A stretch of DNA of 14,744 nucleotides from Anaerolineales bacterium (GCA_015489255.1 WGAD01000129.1:1-14744), one strand, 5' to 3'. Counted from the stretch's first letter, positions 7,184 through 14,648 are shown. Notes: a model not told the origin generated them from the sequence alone. Numbers and translations: made by a program.

Positions 7184-8452
7184 TCAGCTGGCTTGTGGGG
7201 GACGGGGCAAACGGATGTAAAAGCAGGCGCCCTGCCCGGGGCCGGGGCTTTCGGCCCACACCTCGCCCTGCTGGGCGCGGATCAGTGCGCGGGCGATGCT
7301 CAGACCCACGCCCAGGCCGCCGTGGTGGCGCGTCAAGTGGTTTTCCACCTGATAAAATTCGGTGAAAATCTTTTCCAGGTGCTGAGCGGCAATGCCGATG
7401 CCGTTGTCGCGCACCCAGATCAGGATGTGCTCGGCGCCTTCGTTGCGCGCGCCAATTTCAATCTGCCCGCCCTCGGGGGTAAAACGGATGGCGTTGTGCA
7501 AGAGGTCGCTCAGCGCGCGTTTGAAACGCTCGGCATCGCAATACACATAGCGCACCTCGGGCGCCAGATTGAGCCGCAGCTGATGCTTCTTGGCCTGCCA
7601 GTCGGCCTGCAAGTCGGCAACTACGGCCTCGAGCAGCGGCGCCAGCCGTTGGGGGGTGATGGCCGTGTCCAGTTCGCCCTGACGCAGGAGGGTGAGACTG
7701 GTCATATCTTTGATGATGGCCTCCATTTGGGAGGCGGCCTCCAGGATGTGGCGGGCGAATTCGGCAGATTCTCCGCTGGCGGCCTCCTCCAGGAAGGAGG
7801 CGTAGCCGATGATCTTGCCCAGCGGGGTGCGCAGTTCGTGTGAAGCCAGCGCCAGAAACGTACCCTTGAGCTTGTCCGCCTCCTGGATTTCCACATAGGC
7901 TTTTTGCAGGGCCTGCACCATGCGTGCGTTTTGAATGGCAACCGCCGCCTGGGCGGCCATGATCGCCAGCAATCCGCCGTCTTGTTCGCTGAATTCCCCC
8001 GTCTTCTTGTTGATGGCCTCGAGCACACCGATGGGCGTATCGCGGATGCTGAGCGGAACGCCCAGCAGAGAGCGGACGGAGAAACGGTGGCGGCGGGCGA
8101 TGGCGTCGTAGTGACTGGGGTAATTGTCCGGGTGGCGCAAGATCATCACCCGGTTCGTGCGAAAGATCTGCCCGGCCATGCTGCCTTGCAAAGGGACGCG
8201 CACGTTTTTCAGGTGAGCGTCGGCCAGTCCGCTGATGGCGGCGAAGAAGAGATCCCCTTTTTTTGCATCGTGCAGCAAGATAGAAGCCCCCTCACACTGA
8301 AGCAATTGGCGCGCCTCCCGGGTGATGTGCTGGAGCAGTTGGTCGGTATCGAGGGTGGCGTTGAGCTGCACGCTGATCTCGGCCAGCGTGCTGAGTTGTT
8401 GCACGGCGGCGCGCAGCTCGGCGATGCGGGTCTCGTATTCGTGGGGTTGCAT
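7184..8452 (-). CDS. Soluble GAF-domain sensor histidine kinase
   Basis: A 422-residue cytosolic two-component sensor with no transmembrane segment. A short N-terminal helical/coiled stretch (about 1-30) leads into a GAF ligand- or redox-sensing domain (about 30-176, with GVPLSIRDTPIGVLEAINKK at 131-150). A connecting helix (177-198) joins it to the HisKA dimerisation domain with the phospho-accepting H205 in LASHELRTPLGKIIGY. The HATPase domain shows the N box HNAIRFT (N320), G1 DNGIGI (349-354), F box KIFTEFYQ (361-368) and G2 GLGVGL (379-384), so it looks fully active. No response regulator lies beside it, so it is an orphan. The start at 8452 is chosen over an in-frame ATG at 8494 because a perfect AGGAGGT (8458-8464) lies 5 bases upstream. 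It is the only complete gene right of dnaN on the minus strand. Confidence 0.95.
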   Translation of the reverse strand: MQPHEYETRIAELRAAVQQLSTLAEISVQLNATLDTDQLLQHITREARQLLQCEGASILLHDAKKGDLFFAAISGLADAHLKNVRVPLQGSMAGQIFRTNRVMILRHPDNYPSHYDAIARRHRFSVRSLLGVPLSIRDTPIGVLEAINKKTGEFSEQDGGLLAIMAAQAAVAIQNARMVQALQKAYVEIQEADKLKGTFLALASHELRTPLGKIIGYASFLEEAASGESAEFARHILEAASQMEAIIKDMTSLTLLRQGELDTAITPQRLAPLLEAVVADLQADWQAKKHQLRLNLAPEVRYVYCDAERFKRALSDLLHNAIRFTPEGGQIEIGARNEGAEHILIWVRDNGIGIAAQHLEKIFTEFYQVENHLTRHHGGLGVGLSIARALIRAQQGEVWAESPGPGQGACFYIRLPRPPQAS

Positions 8453-8472
8453 TTGGGACCTCCTTTCATGCA

Positions 8473-8478
8473 ATTGTA
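8473..8478 (-). promoter_or_regulatory. -10 box of the histidine kinase gene
   Basis: TACAAT on the minus strand predicts a transcript start near 8466 and a 14-base leader that is essentially just the Shine-Dalgarno (AAAGGAGGTCCCAA). No good -35 match is seen. The -35 position at 17-bp spacing (8496-8501) overlaps the left half of the parS-like palindrome. Confidence 0.5.
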
Positions 8479-8496
8479 ACCACAATCGGCACAAAT

Positions 8497-8512
8497 AGTT
8501 TCACGTGAAACG
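8497..8512. promoter_or_regulatory. parS-like ParB-binding site (chromosome segregation)
   Basis: GTTTCACGTGAAAC (8498-8511) is a perfect 14-bp palindrome identical to the core of the bacterial parS consensus TGTTNCACGTGAAACA. The two outer bases here are A and G, so 14 of 16 positions match. ParB loads at such sites, spreads and works with ParA and SMC to separate newly copied origins. The site lies in the 128-bp divergent gap between the histidine kinase and pdxS, across both presumed -35 regions. It lies about 4.9 kb from the dnaN start, consistent with the origin-proximal placement usual for parS. parA and parB are not in the window. Confidence 0.85.
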
Positions 8513-8529
8513 CCGTCTGCGCGGCCTGG

Positions 8530-8538
8530 TGGTAAAAT
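8530..8538 (+). promoter_or_regulatory. Extended -10 promoter of the pdxS operon
   Basis: TGG followed directly by TAAAAT (8533-8538) forms a TGn-type extended -10, which can compensate for the poor -35 region (ACGCCG at 17-bp spacing). Predicted start is near 8545, leaving a leader of about 36 bases with a GGAGGT Shine-Dalgarno at 8569-8574, 6 bases before the pdxS ATG. The -35 position touches the right end of the parS palindrome. Confidence 0.55.
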
Positions 8539-8580
8539 TTGAAGGCAGATTTTTGCAGTTAACTCCCTGGAGGTATTTCC

Positions 8581-9468
8581 ATGCAGGAACAAAAAGGTAC
8601 GTTTGCCGTCAAAAAGGGACTGGCGCAGATGCTGAAGGGCGGCGTAATTATGGATGTGGTGACGCCAGAGCAGGCGAAGATCGCCGAAGAGGCCGGCGCC
8701 GTGGCCGTCATGGCGCTGGAGCGCGTCCCGGCTGATATCCGCGCCCAGGGTGGCGTGGCACGCATGTCCGACCCGGAACTGATCCTCAAGATTATGGACG
8801 CTGTCTCCATCCCGGTGATGGCGAAGGTGCGCATCGGGCATTTCGTGGAAGCCCAGATCCTGGAAGCCATCGGCGTCGATTACATCGACGAATCGGAGGT
8901 GCTGACTCCGGCGGACGAAGAGCACCACATCAACAAGCATGAATTCAGTGTGCCCTTCGTCTGCGGTGCCCGCAACCTGGGCGAAGCGCTGCGGCGCATC
9001 GGCGAAGGCGCTGCCATGATCCGCACCAAAGGCGAAGCGGGGACGGGCGATGTGGTCGAAGCTGTTCGTCATGCACGGGCGGTGCTGGGCGAGATCCGGC
9101 GCCTGCAAAATACACCCGACGAGGAACTGATGACGTATGCCAAAAATATCGGCGCGCCCTACGAATTGGTCAAGCAGGTGAAGGAATTGGGGCGTTTGCC
9201 GGTCGTGAACTTTGCGGCGGGCGGCATTGCCACCCCGGCAGATGCCGCGCTGATGATGCAGCTGGGCGTGGACGGCGTCTTTGTCGGTTCGGGCATTTTC
9301 AAGTCTGGCGATCCGGCCCGGCGCGCTGCGGCGATTGTCAAAGCCGTTACGCATTACAACAACCCGTCCATCCTGGCAGAGGTTAGCCGCAACCTCGGCG
9401 AACCCATGGTCGGCATCAACGTCTCGGCGATGGACGATTCCGAGCGCATCGCCGGGCGCGGCTGGTAG
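8581..9468 (+). CDS. pdxS: Pyridoxal 5'-phosphate synthase, synthase subunit PdxS
   Basis: A 295-residue (beta/alpha)8 enzyme that condenses ribose 5-phosphate, glyceraldehyde 3-phosphate and ammonia (delivered by PdxT) into PLP, in the DXP-independent pathway. It is near full family length and highly conserved. Catalytic residues are present: D25 in [13 protein letters not shown]82 in [15 protein letters not shown] (ribose adduct lysine) and K150 in [13 protein letters not shown] (second lysine, on the intermediate path). The phosphate-binding glycine loops [13 protein letters not shown] and [14 protein letters not shown] are also present. It heads a tight seven-gene cluster, with its own extended -10 promoter and a strong Shine-Dalgarno. 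pdxT follows after 6 bp, as is typical for the 12+12 subunit complex. Confidence 0.99.
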   Translation: MQEQKGTFAVKKGLAQMLKGGVIMDVVTPEQAKIAEEAGAVAVMALERVPADIRAQGGVARMSDPELILKIMDAVSIPVMAKVRIGHFVEAQILEAIGVDYIDESEVLTPADEEHHINKHEFSVPFVCGARNLGEALRRIGEGAAMIRTKGEAGTGDVVEAVRHARAVLGEIRRLQNTPDEELMTYAKNIGAPYELVKQVKELGRLPVVNFAAGGIATPADAALMMQLGVDGVFVGSGIFKSGDPARRAAAIVKAVTHYNNPSILAEVSRNLGEPMVGINVSAMDDSERIAGRGW

Positions 9469-9474
9469 GCGGCG

Positions 9475-10053
9475 ATGAAAGTCGGCGTGCTGGCTTTGCA
9501 AGGCGATTTCGCCGAACACCTGTCCATGCTGCGGCGCATTGGCGTCGAGGGCGTGGAGGTCCGCCTGCCCGAGGAGCTGGAAACGGTGCAGGCGTTGATT
9601 ATCCCGGGTGGCGAATCCACCACCATCGGCAAACTGGCTGTGGATTTTGGTTTGCTGGAGCCTTTGCGCGCCTTCGGGCGCGAGCGTCCCATTTGGGGTA
9701 CTTGCGCCGGCGCCATTTTTCTGTCGAAGGATGCGCACCGCCAACAGCCGCTGCTGGAGTTGATGGATATCACCGTGCAGCGCAACGCCTTTGGCCGCCA
9801 GGTGGATTCTTTCGAGGCCGATCTGGATGTGAAGCCGCTGAAACAGGCCACAGGCACTAGCGAACCGTATCACGCGGTGTTTATCCGCGCCCCGATCATC
9901 GAGTCGGTGCGCGGAAGCGCGGAGGTGCTGGCCACCTTGCCCGACGGACGCATCGTCGCCGCCCAGCAGGGGCATTTGCTGGCGACCTCGTTTCATCCGG
10001 AACTCACCGACGACCTGCGCTTCCACCAGTATTTCGTTTCGTTGATCTCATGA
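9475..10053 (+). CDS. pdxT: Pyridoxal 5'-phosphate synthase, glutaminase subunit PdxT
   Basis: A 192-residue class I glutamine amidotransferase that hydrolyses glutamine and channels ammonia to PdxS. It shows [10 protein letters not shown] at the N-terminus, the oxyanion-loop motif [13 protein letters not shown] (42-54), the nucleophile C77 in [10 protein letters not shown], and the H174/E176 pair in [11 protein letters not shown], completing the Cys-His-Glu triad. It also has the family segment [16 protein letters not shown] (102-117). Its ATG lies 6 bp after pdxS with only a weak GGCGG-type ribosome-binding sequence, so coupled translation is likely. Length and motifs indicate an intact enzyme. 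Confidence 0.99.
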   Translation: MKVGVLALQGDFAEHLSMLRRIGVEGVEVRLPEELETVQALIIPGGESTTIGKLAVDFGLLEPLRAFGRERPIWGTCAGAIFLSKDAHRQQPLLELMDITVQRNAFGRQVDSFEADLDVKPLKQATGTSEPYHAVFIRAPIIESVRGSAEVLATLPDGRIVAAQQGHLLATSFHPELTDDLRFHQYFVSLIS

Positions 10054-10057
10054 TGGC

Positions 10058-10948
10058 ATGGACGCCCGCGCGCTGATCCCGCTGGACCTCCCCTGGCTGT
10101 GGTGGATGCGGCGGCGCGCCTGCGCGCTTGACAGCGAACAAACGTTGCTTTTTGGCAGCGCTTTACGCTGGGAATCGTTGTATGCGGCAATGGCGCCGGG
10201 CGCTCGCAGCGCCATCGCCGTGCGTCCGGTCTCCCCCCGGTCGGCGGCGGGGATGCGCCTCCTACCCGGGGGGAAGGCAGCGGCTTTGCAGTTTTGGTTG
10301 CCGGCTTCCTCGGCAGCAGACTTGGATGCGACCGGCGCCTTGTACGCCTGGCTGGCCGCTCGTGCGCTGCACTGGGGCGCGCGTTGGCTGCAAGCCGCCG
10401 CGCCTCCCGAGGAGCAGGTGGTGGACGGTTTGCAAAAGGCTGGCTTTCGCCCGCTGACCTGGCAATGGACGGAGATTTGTCTGGACATGCTGCCTTCCTG
10501 CCAGGCGGGGAACTGGCGGCCACAAACTCCCGCCGATTGGCCTCAGATCCGTGCCCTGTACCGCCGCACCATTCCGGCGCCCCTGCGTTTGCTGGAAGAA
10601 CTGGACGATTTTACCGCGATCTGGGTGTACGCCCCCCGGAGTGAAGTGCAGGCTTGCGCCCGTGTTCGTTGCGGGCCGCGCGGCTGCCTGGTGTACCCCT
10701 TGTTCCCCTCTCACCTGCGGGTGACGGAACAGATCCTGGAGGAGATGTTGTGCGCGTTGCAGCGCGCCGGGGCCATCCCGCTTTTCATTCGGGTGCGGTC
10801 CTACCAGGAGTGGCTGCTGGGTCTGCTGTCCCGCTTGTCGCGTCCTGCGCGTCCGCGCGAACTGGTGTTGGTGCGCAGCCTGGCGCACACCGTGCCGCAG
10901 AGACGGGCTGAAGAACGGCAGAGCGCACCTGCGCCCTCGTTTCAATAG
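10058..10948 (+). CDS. Conserved-looking protein of unknown function, possibly GNAT acetyltransferase-related
   Basis: A 296-residue, Arg-, Ala- and Trp-rich predicted soluble protein that I do not firmly recognise. Two stretches resemble GNAT folds. One is a helix-strand segment ending in GLQKAGFRPLTW (about 123-134), like the C-terminal GNAT element that carries a KxGF signature. The other is TPADWPQIRALYRRT (about 157-171), like the start of a second N-acetyltransferase domain, followed by a strand-rich region and a closing helix-strand pair near 225-250. A tandem, partly degenerate GNAT protein is therefore the best guess. The start is the ATG 4 bp after the pdxT stop with no Shine-Dalgarno of its own, suggesting coupled translation within the pdxS operon. 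The C-terminal 25 residues are polar and probably disordered. That the gene is real is well supported by packing; the function is not. Confidence 0.75.
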   Translation: MDARALIPLDLPWLWWMRRRACALDSEQTLLFGSALRWESLYAAMAPGARSAIAVRPVSPRSAAGMRLLPGGKAAALQFWLPASSAADLDATGALYAWLAARALHWGARWLQAAAPPEEQVVDGLQKAGFRPLTWQWTEICLDMLPSCQAGNWRPQTPADWPQIRALYRRTIPAPLRLLEELDDFTAIWVYAPRSEVQACARVRCGPRGCLVYPLFPSHLRVTEQILEEMLCALQRAGAIPLFIRVRSYQEWLLGLLSRLSRPARPRELVLVRSLAHTVPQRRAEERQSAPAPSFQ

Positions 10949-10959
10949 ACAGGAAGGTT

Positions 10960-12540
10960 ATGAGCACGCAACACAAAATTACCGACGACCTGGACGCCCT
11001 GCTGGCTGTTTTGCCCTCCGATATCGCCGCTGCCGTGCGCGGGGAAGGCGAAAGCGACGAGCTGCTGGAGATCGTCATGGATTTAGGCCGCCCGCCCACC
11101 GCACGATATGTAGAGCGGGAGGTGGTTTTGCGTTCCAAAGAGGTGCAGCGCGCGGAACTGGAGCATGTGGTCGCGCGCATTGGCGATTTCGATGCCGACA
11201 ACCGCGCCGGCCTGGAGCGCACCTTGCACCGCATCTCCGCCATCCGCAACCGGCGCGGGGTGGTGGTGGGGCTGACTTGCCGCGTCGGGCGGGCGGTGTA
11301 TGGGACGATTGACATCCTGGAAGACATCATTTCGGCGGACAAGAGCATATTGCTCTTGGGGCGCCCCGGCGTTGGCAAAACCACCTTGCTGCGCGAAGCC
11401 GCCCGCATTTTGGCGGAACGCAAGCGGGTGATCATCGTCGATACCTCGAATGAAATCGGCGGCGATGGCGACGTGCCGCACCCGGCGGTCGGCAAGGCCC
11501 GGCGGATGCAAGTGCGCGAACCGACCTTGCAGCACGAAGTGATGATCGAAGCCGTGGAGAACCACAACCCGGAAGTGATCGTCATCGATGAAATTGGCCG
11601 CGAACTGGAAGCCCTGGCCGCCCGCACCATCGCCGAGCGCGGCGTGCAGCTGATCGCCACAGCGCACGGCAACACGCTCGACAACCTCTTGCTCAACCCC
11701 ACCCTCTCGGATCTGGTCGGCGGTATTGAAGCGGTCACGCTTTCGGACGAGGAAGCGCGCCGCCGTGGGACACAAAAGACGGTGTTGGAACGCCGCGCCC
11801 CGCCGACCTTCGACGTGCTGGTTGAGATACAGCACCGCGACCGGCTGGCGGTGCACATGGACGTGGCCGCCGCCGTGGACGCCATTTTGCGCGGCCACCC
11901 CACGCCGCCGGAGATCCGCATTCGGGATGCTGCCGGGCAGATCCGCATTGAAAAACCGGCGCCGCCGGCCTCGCAGCGCGGCGGCGTCAGCCGCCGTGGC
12001 GCCTCGCGCCTGCCGTTGCAACGGCAGCGCCTGCCCGATGCGGCCCCATCGCCCCGAGCTACGGCTGAAGGAGGGGAGCGCCTGGTGCGCATCTATGCCT
12101 ATGGCGTAGCGCGCAACCGCTTGCAACAGGCCATCCGTCACCTGAACGTGCCTGCCGTCCTCGAGCAAGACGTCGGCCAGGCCGATGTCCTGGTGACCCT
12201 GCGTTCATACTACCGCAAGCGGCAGCGCATTATCGTCGATGCGGAACGCCGTGGGCTGCCGGTGTACGTTTTGCGGGCCAACACCACCACCCAAATCCAG
12301 CGCTTCTTGGGCGATTTCTTCAACATGCCGGCGGCGATGGCGCCGCGCGAATATGAAGAAGCGCGCGACCAGACCCTGGCGGCCATCCAGGCGGTGCTCA
12401 ACGGAGAACGTTGGGTGGACTTGCCGCCGATGCCCGCCGAAGTGCGGCGTATGCAGCACGAACTGGCGCGCCAATACGACCTGACCTCGCATTCTTACGG
12501 CAAAGAGCCGCGCCGCCACGTGCGCATTTTTCGGGAGTAA
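10960..12540 (+). CDS. R3H domain-containing AAA/P-loop ATPase (Ycf45/SpoIIIAA-like)
   Basis: A 526-residue cytosolic protein, predicted to couple ATP hydrolysis to single-stranded nucleic-acid binding. The N-terminal region (1-125) precedes a SpoIIIAA/secretion-ATPase-like P-loop domain with Walker A GRPGVGKTT (134-142), the motif DTSNEIGGDG (161-170), Walker B VIVIDEIG (206-213) and a sensor-like LIATAHGNTLDN (231-242). A basic, Pro/Ala/Arg-rich linker (about 330-372) leads to a conserved segment (374-455) and then a C-terminal R3H domain (about 467-526) with its R496-x3-H500 signature, SYGKEPRRHVRIF closing it. This layout matches plastid/cyanobacterial Ycf45-type proteins. The biological role of the family is not settled. 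It is preceded by AGGAAGG (10951-10957), and tmk follows after 2 bp. Confidence 0.92.
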   Translation: MSTQHKITDDLDALLAVLPSDIAAAVRGEGESDELLEIVMDLGRPPTARYVEREVVLRSKEVQRAELEHVVARIGDFDADNRAGLERTLHRISAIRNRRGVVVGLTCRVGRAVYGTIDILEDIISADKSILLLGRPGVGKTTLLREAARILAERKRVIIVDTSNEIGGDGDVPHPAVGKARRMQVREPTLQHEVMIEAVENHNPEVIVIDEIGRELEALAARTIAERGVQLIATAHGNTLDNLLLNPTLSDLVGGIEAVTLSDEEARRRGTQKTVLERRAPPTFDVLVEIQHRDRLAVHMDVAAAVDAILRGHPTPPEIRIRDAAGQIRIEKPAPPASQRGGVSRRGASRLPLQRQRLPDAAPSPRATAEGGERLVRIYAYGVARNRLQQAIRHLNVPAVLEQDVGQADVLVTLRSYYRKRQRIIVDAERRGLPVYVLRANTTTQIQRFLGDFFNMPAAMAPREYEEARDQTLAAIQAVLNGERWVDLPPMPAEVRRMQHELARQYDLTSHSYGKEPRRHVRIFRE

Positions 12541-12542
12541 CC

Positions 12543-13196
12543 ATGTTCATTTCGTTCGAAGGCCCGGAAGGCGCGGGCAAAACTTCGCAGGTGGCCGCCC
12601 TGGCCGACTGGCTGCGCGGACAGGGGTTGCAGGTCTTCGTCACGCGCGAACCCGGGGGGACGGCTATCGGTGAGCAAATTCGCCAGGTGCTGACGCGCAT
12701 GGACAACCAGGCCATGCACCCGCGGACGGAGATCTTGCTGTTTCAGGCTTCACGGGCGCAACTGGTGTCCCAGGAATTGCGCCCACGGCTGGCGGCAGGT
12801 GAAATTGTGCTTTGCGACCGCTACGCTGATGCGACCCTGGCCTACCAGGGCTATGGGCATGGGGTAGACCTGGAGATCTTGCGCACGCTGATCCGCTTTG
12901 CCACCGACGGCCTGATGCCCGACCTGACCTTTTTGCTCGACCTGGACGTGAGCGCAGGCCTGCTGCGCAAGAACAACACCGGCGAATGGAATCGGCTGGA
13001 TGCTTACGACCTGGCCTTCCATGAGCGCGTCCGCCAGGGATACCTGAAACTGGCAGCAGCAGCGCCGCAGCGCTGGCTGCGGGTGGACGCCTCTCTGCCC
13101 TGGGATGTGGTGCAAACCCGCTTGCGGATGCATTTGCGCGCCCGCCTCAACCTGCCAGCCGAAGAATCGTTCAAGGAGATCGATCAGGATGACTGA
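12543..13196 (+). CDS. tmk: Thymidylate kinase
   Basis: A 217-residue dTMP kinase making dTDP from dTMP and ATP, an essential step of dTTP supply. It starts MFISFEGPEGAGKTSQ, carrying the family P-loop GPEGAGKTSQ (residues 7-16). The nucleotide-binding pattern continues with TREPGGTAIGEQIR (34-47), the DRY motif CDRYADATLAYQGYG (89-103), the hydrophobic strand LTFLLDLDV and the LID-type segment RKNNTGEWNRLDAYDLAFHE. Length is usual for the family. The chosen ATG has GGGAG (12533-12537) 5 bases upstream and lies 2 bp after the R3H ATPase stop. An open frame extending back to 12411 is only overlap with the upstream gene. It overlaps gmk by 8 bp. Confidence 0.97.
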   Translation: MFISFEGPEGAGKTSQVAALADWLRGQGLQVFVTREPGGTAIGEQIRQVLTRMDNQAMHPRTEILLFQASRAQLVSQELRPRLAAGEIVLCDRYADATLAYQGYGHGVDLEILRTLIRFATDGLMPDLTFLLDLDVSAGLLRKNNTGEWNRLDAYDLAFHERVRQGYLKLAAAAPQRWLRVDASLPWDVVQTRLRMHLRARLNLPAEESFKEIDQDD

Positions 13197-13806
13197 TGAA
13201 TTTGTGCCGGTGCACCCGGTACCCCTGCTGATTGTCATATCCGGCCCTTCTGGCGTTGGGAAAGACAGCGTTTTGAACCGGATGAAAGAACGCGGCCTGC
13301 CCTTCCATTTTGTGGTCACGGCCACCACGCGCCCGCCGCGCGAGGGCGAAGTGGACGGGGTGGATTATTTCTTCGTCTCCCGTGAGAAATTCGCCAGCAT
13401 GATCGATAACGACGAATTGCTGGAATATGCCATCGTGTACGAGGAATACAAAGGTGTGCCCAAAGAACAGATCCGCCAGGCGCTGGCCTCTGGCCGCGAT
13501 GTGATTATGCGGGTGGATGTGCAAGGGGCGGCCACCGTGCGCAAACTGGCGCCGGAGGCCCTGCTCATCTTCCTGACGGCGGAAAGCGAGGCCGATCTGG
13601 TGGCGCGGCTGCACAAGCGCAAGAGTGAGACCGCCGAAAGCCTGCATTTGCGCATTGCCACCGCTCGCCAGGAGTTGAAGCGCATCGACGAATTCGATTA
13701 CGTGGTGGTCAACCGCAACGGCCGCCTGGAAGAGACGGTGGAAGTCATTCAAGCCATCATCCGCGCGGAGCACCACCGCGTGAAACATCGGAAGGTGACC
13801 CTGTGA
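13189..13806 (+). CDS. gmk: Guanylate kinase
   Basis: A 205-residue GMP kinase that converts GMP or dGMP to the diphosphate with ATP. Motifs in order: P-loop SGPSGVGKDSVLNRM (about 18-32), the GMP-binding stretch TATTRPPREGEVDGVDYFF (44-62), EYAIVYEEYKGVPKEQI (79-95), the DVQGAATV strand-loop (108-115), and the LID RLHKRKSETAESLHLR (about 133-148). The P-loop has Asp after the invariant Lys, where Gly or Ser is usual in this family (GKGT or GKSS types); the following Ser preserves the hydroxyl, so activity is expected. The start at 13189 overlaps the tmk stop by 8 bp and uses AAGGAG (13173-13178) 10 bases upstream. Pairing with tmk suggests co-ordinated nucleotide supply. Confidence 0.95.
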   Translation: MTDEFVPVHPVPLLIVISGPSGVGKDSVLNRMKERGLPFHFVVTATTRPPREGEVDGVDYFFVSREKFASMIDNDELLEYAIVYEEYKGVPKEQIRQALASGRDVIMRVDVQGAATVRKLAPEALLIFLTAESEADLVARLHKRKSETAESLHLRIATARQELKRIDEFDYVVVNRNGRLEETVEVIQAIIRAEHHRVKHRKVTL

Positions 13807-14570
13807 ACGCGCCGCCCAACCAGGACCCGCAGCCGGTTTCCGAGCCGGCGCAACGGGAACCGGGCCCCATTGTGCTGCGCTGGAAAAGTTACCCCGTGCG
13901 GGCAACGTATGGCCTCATGGGGGGCACCATCCTCGTGTATATCCTGCAAATCTTGAGCGAAACCCTGCTGGGCACGGATATGCCCGCCCTTTTTGGGGCC
14001 AACCACCCGGCGCTCCTGGCGGATGGGCAGATCTGGCGCCTGGTGACGCCGCTGTTTTTGCATGGCTCGCTGATGCACATCGGCTTCAACATGTATGCGC
14101 TGCTGATCCTGGGGCGCGATATGGAAAGCGTGTTGGGCTGGTGGCGTTTCCTGGCGCTGTACCTGGCGGCAGGCGTTGCGGGCAACGTTTTTTCCGCCCT
14201 CTTTACGGCCAGCTGGTCTTTGGGCGCTTCCACCGCGTTGTTTGGCATTATCGCCTTTGAATTGGTATTTGTGTACCTCAACCGCGATTTCTTTGGCCGA
14301 CGGGCCGATGCGCTCATCCGGCAGGCGCTGGGGCTGGCGGCGCTGAACTTCGTCATCGGCCTGGCGCCCGGGATCGACAACTGGGGCCACCTGGGCGGCT
14401 TCTTGGGCGGGTTGCTCTTCGCCTGGCTGGCCGGGCCTCGCTGGCAGGTGCGCCCGTCTGCGGACGGTTTGGAAGTTTTCGATCCGCGCGCGAGCGTGCA
14501 GCCGACGCTCCTGGCCGTCAGCCTGGTGGTTGGGATTTCGCTGGCCCTGCTGATCGCCAGCTGGTCTTAA
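13803..14570 (+). CDS. Rhomboid-family intramembrane serine protease
   Basis: A 255-residue polytopic membrane protein predicted to cleave transmembrane substrates within the bilayer. A short Pro/Gln-rich cytosolic N-terminus (1-30) precedes a hydrophobic segment (about 36-53). Next comes the family pattern WRLVTPLFLHGSLMHIGFNM (78-97, including H92 and N96). The catalytic serine is S143 in GASTALFG and the catalytic histidine H196 in WGHLGGFLGG, so the Ser-His dyad is intact. An extra hydrophobic helix (about 236-252) after the core would give about seven membrane spans. The start is a GTG overlapping the gmk stop as GTGA, with AAGGTG (13792-13797) 5 bases upstream; the first in-frame ATG would remove the N-terminus. 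It is the last gene of the pdxS operon. Substrate is unknown. Confidence 0.93.
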   Translation: MNAPPNQDPQPVSEPAQREPGPIVLRWKSYPVRATYGLMGGTILVYILQILSETLLGTDMPALFGANHPALLADGQIWRLVTPLFLHGSLMHIGFNMYALLILGRDMESVLGWWRFLALYLAAGVAGNVFSALFTASWSLGASTALFGIIAFELVFVYLNRDFFGRRADALIRQALGLAALNFVIGLAPGIDNWGHLGGFLGGLLFAWLAGPRWQVRPSADGLEVFDPRASVQPTLLAVSLVVGISLALLIASWS

Positions 14571-14573
14571 AGC

Positions 14574-14601
14574 GCCAGTCCGCCCTGGCGGACGGACTGG
14601 C
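14574..14601. repeat. Inverted repeat after the rhomboid gene
   Basis: GCCAGTCCG (14574-14582) pairs with CGGACTGGC (14593-14601) around a 10-base loop. A competing shorter hairpin, GTCCGCC-CT-GGCGGAC (14578-14593), uses the same bases. It starts 3 bases after the rhomboid stop and has no T-tract, so it is not a classical terminator by itself. It may protect the 3' end of the message or assist the terminator just downstream. Confidence 0.6.
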
Positions 14602-14619
14602 TGGTGGGGAATTCGGTGA

Positions 14620-14648
14620 CAACCGGCTGCGCGCCGGTTGTTTTTTCT
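14620..14648 (+). terminator. Intrinsic terminator of the pdxS-rhomboid operon
   Basis: A perfect 8-bp stem, CAACCGGC (14620-14627) with GCCGGTTG (14633-14640), encloses the loop TGCGC and is followed directly by TTTTTTCT. It lies 49 bases after the rhomboid stop, ends the plus-strand gene run and stands just before the 3' end of a convergent gene. Confidence 0.92.

Noticed and set aside
8209..10026. 605-residue minus-strand open frame opposite pdxS-pdxT
   Set aside because: Antisense shadow of two highly conserved enzymes, and it would run through the parS/promoter gap.
10785..12092. 435-residue Ser/Arg-rich minus-strand open frame
   Set aside because: Low-complexity antisense shadow of the R3H ATPase.
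12517..12522. Second CACGTG core
   Set aside because: Flanks (GC and CG) do not match the parS arms, and it lies inside the R3H ATPase coding end.
13249..13272. Guanylate kinase P-loop with Asp after the invariant Lys, as a possible sign of inactivation
   Set aside because: The family allows variation at this place (GKGT, GKSS) and the next Ser supplies the hydroxyl; all other motifs are intact.
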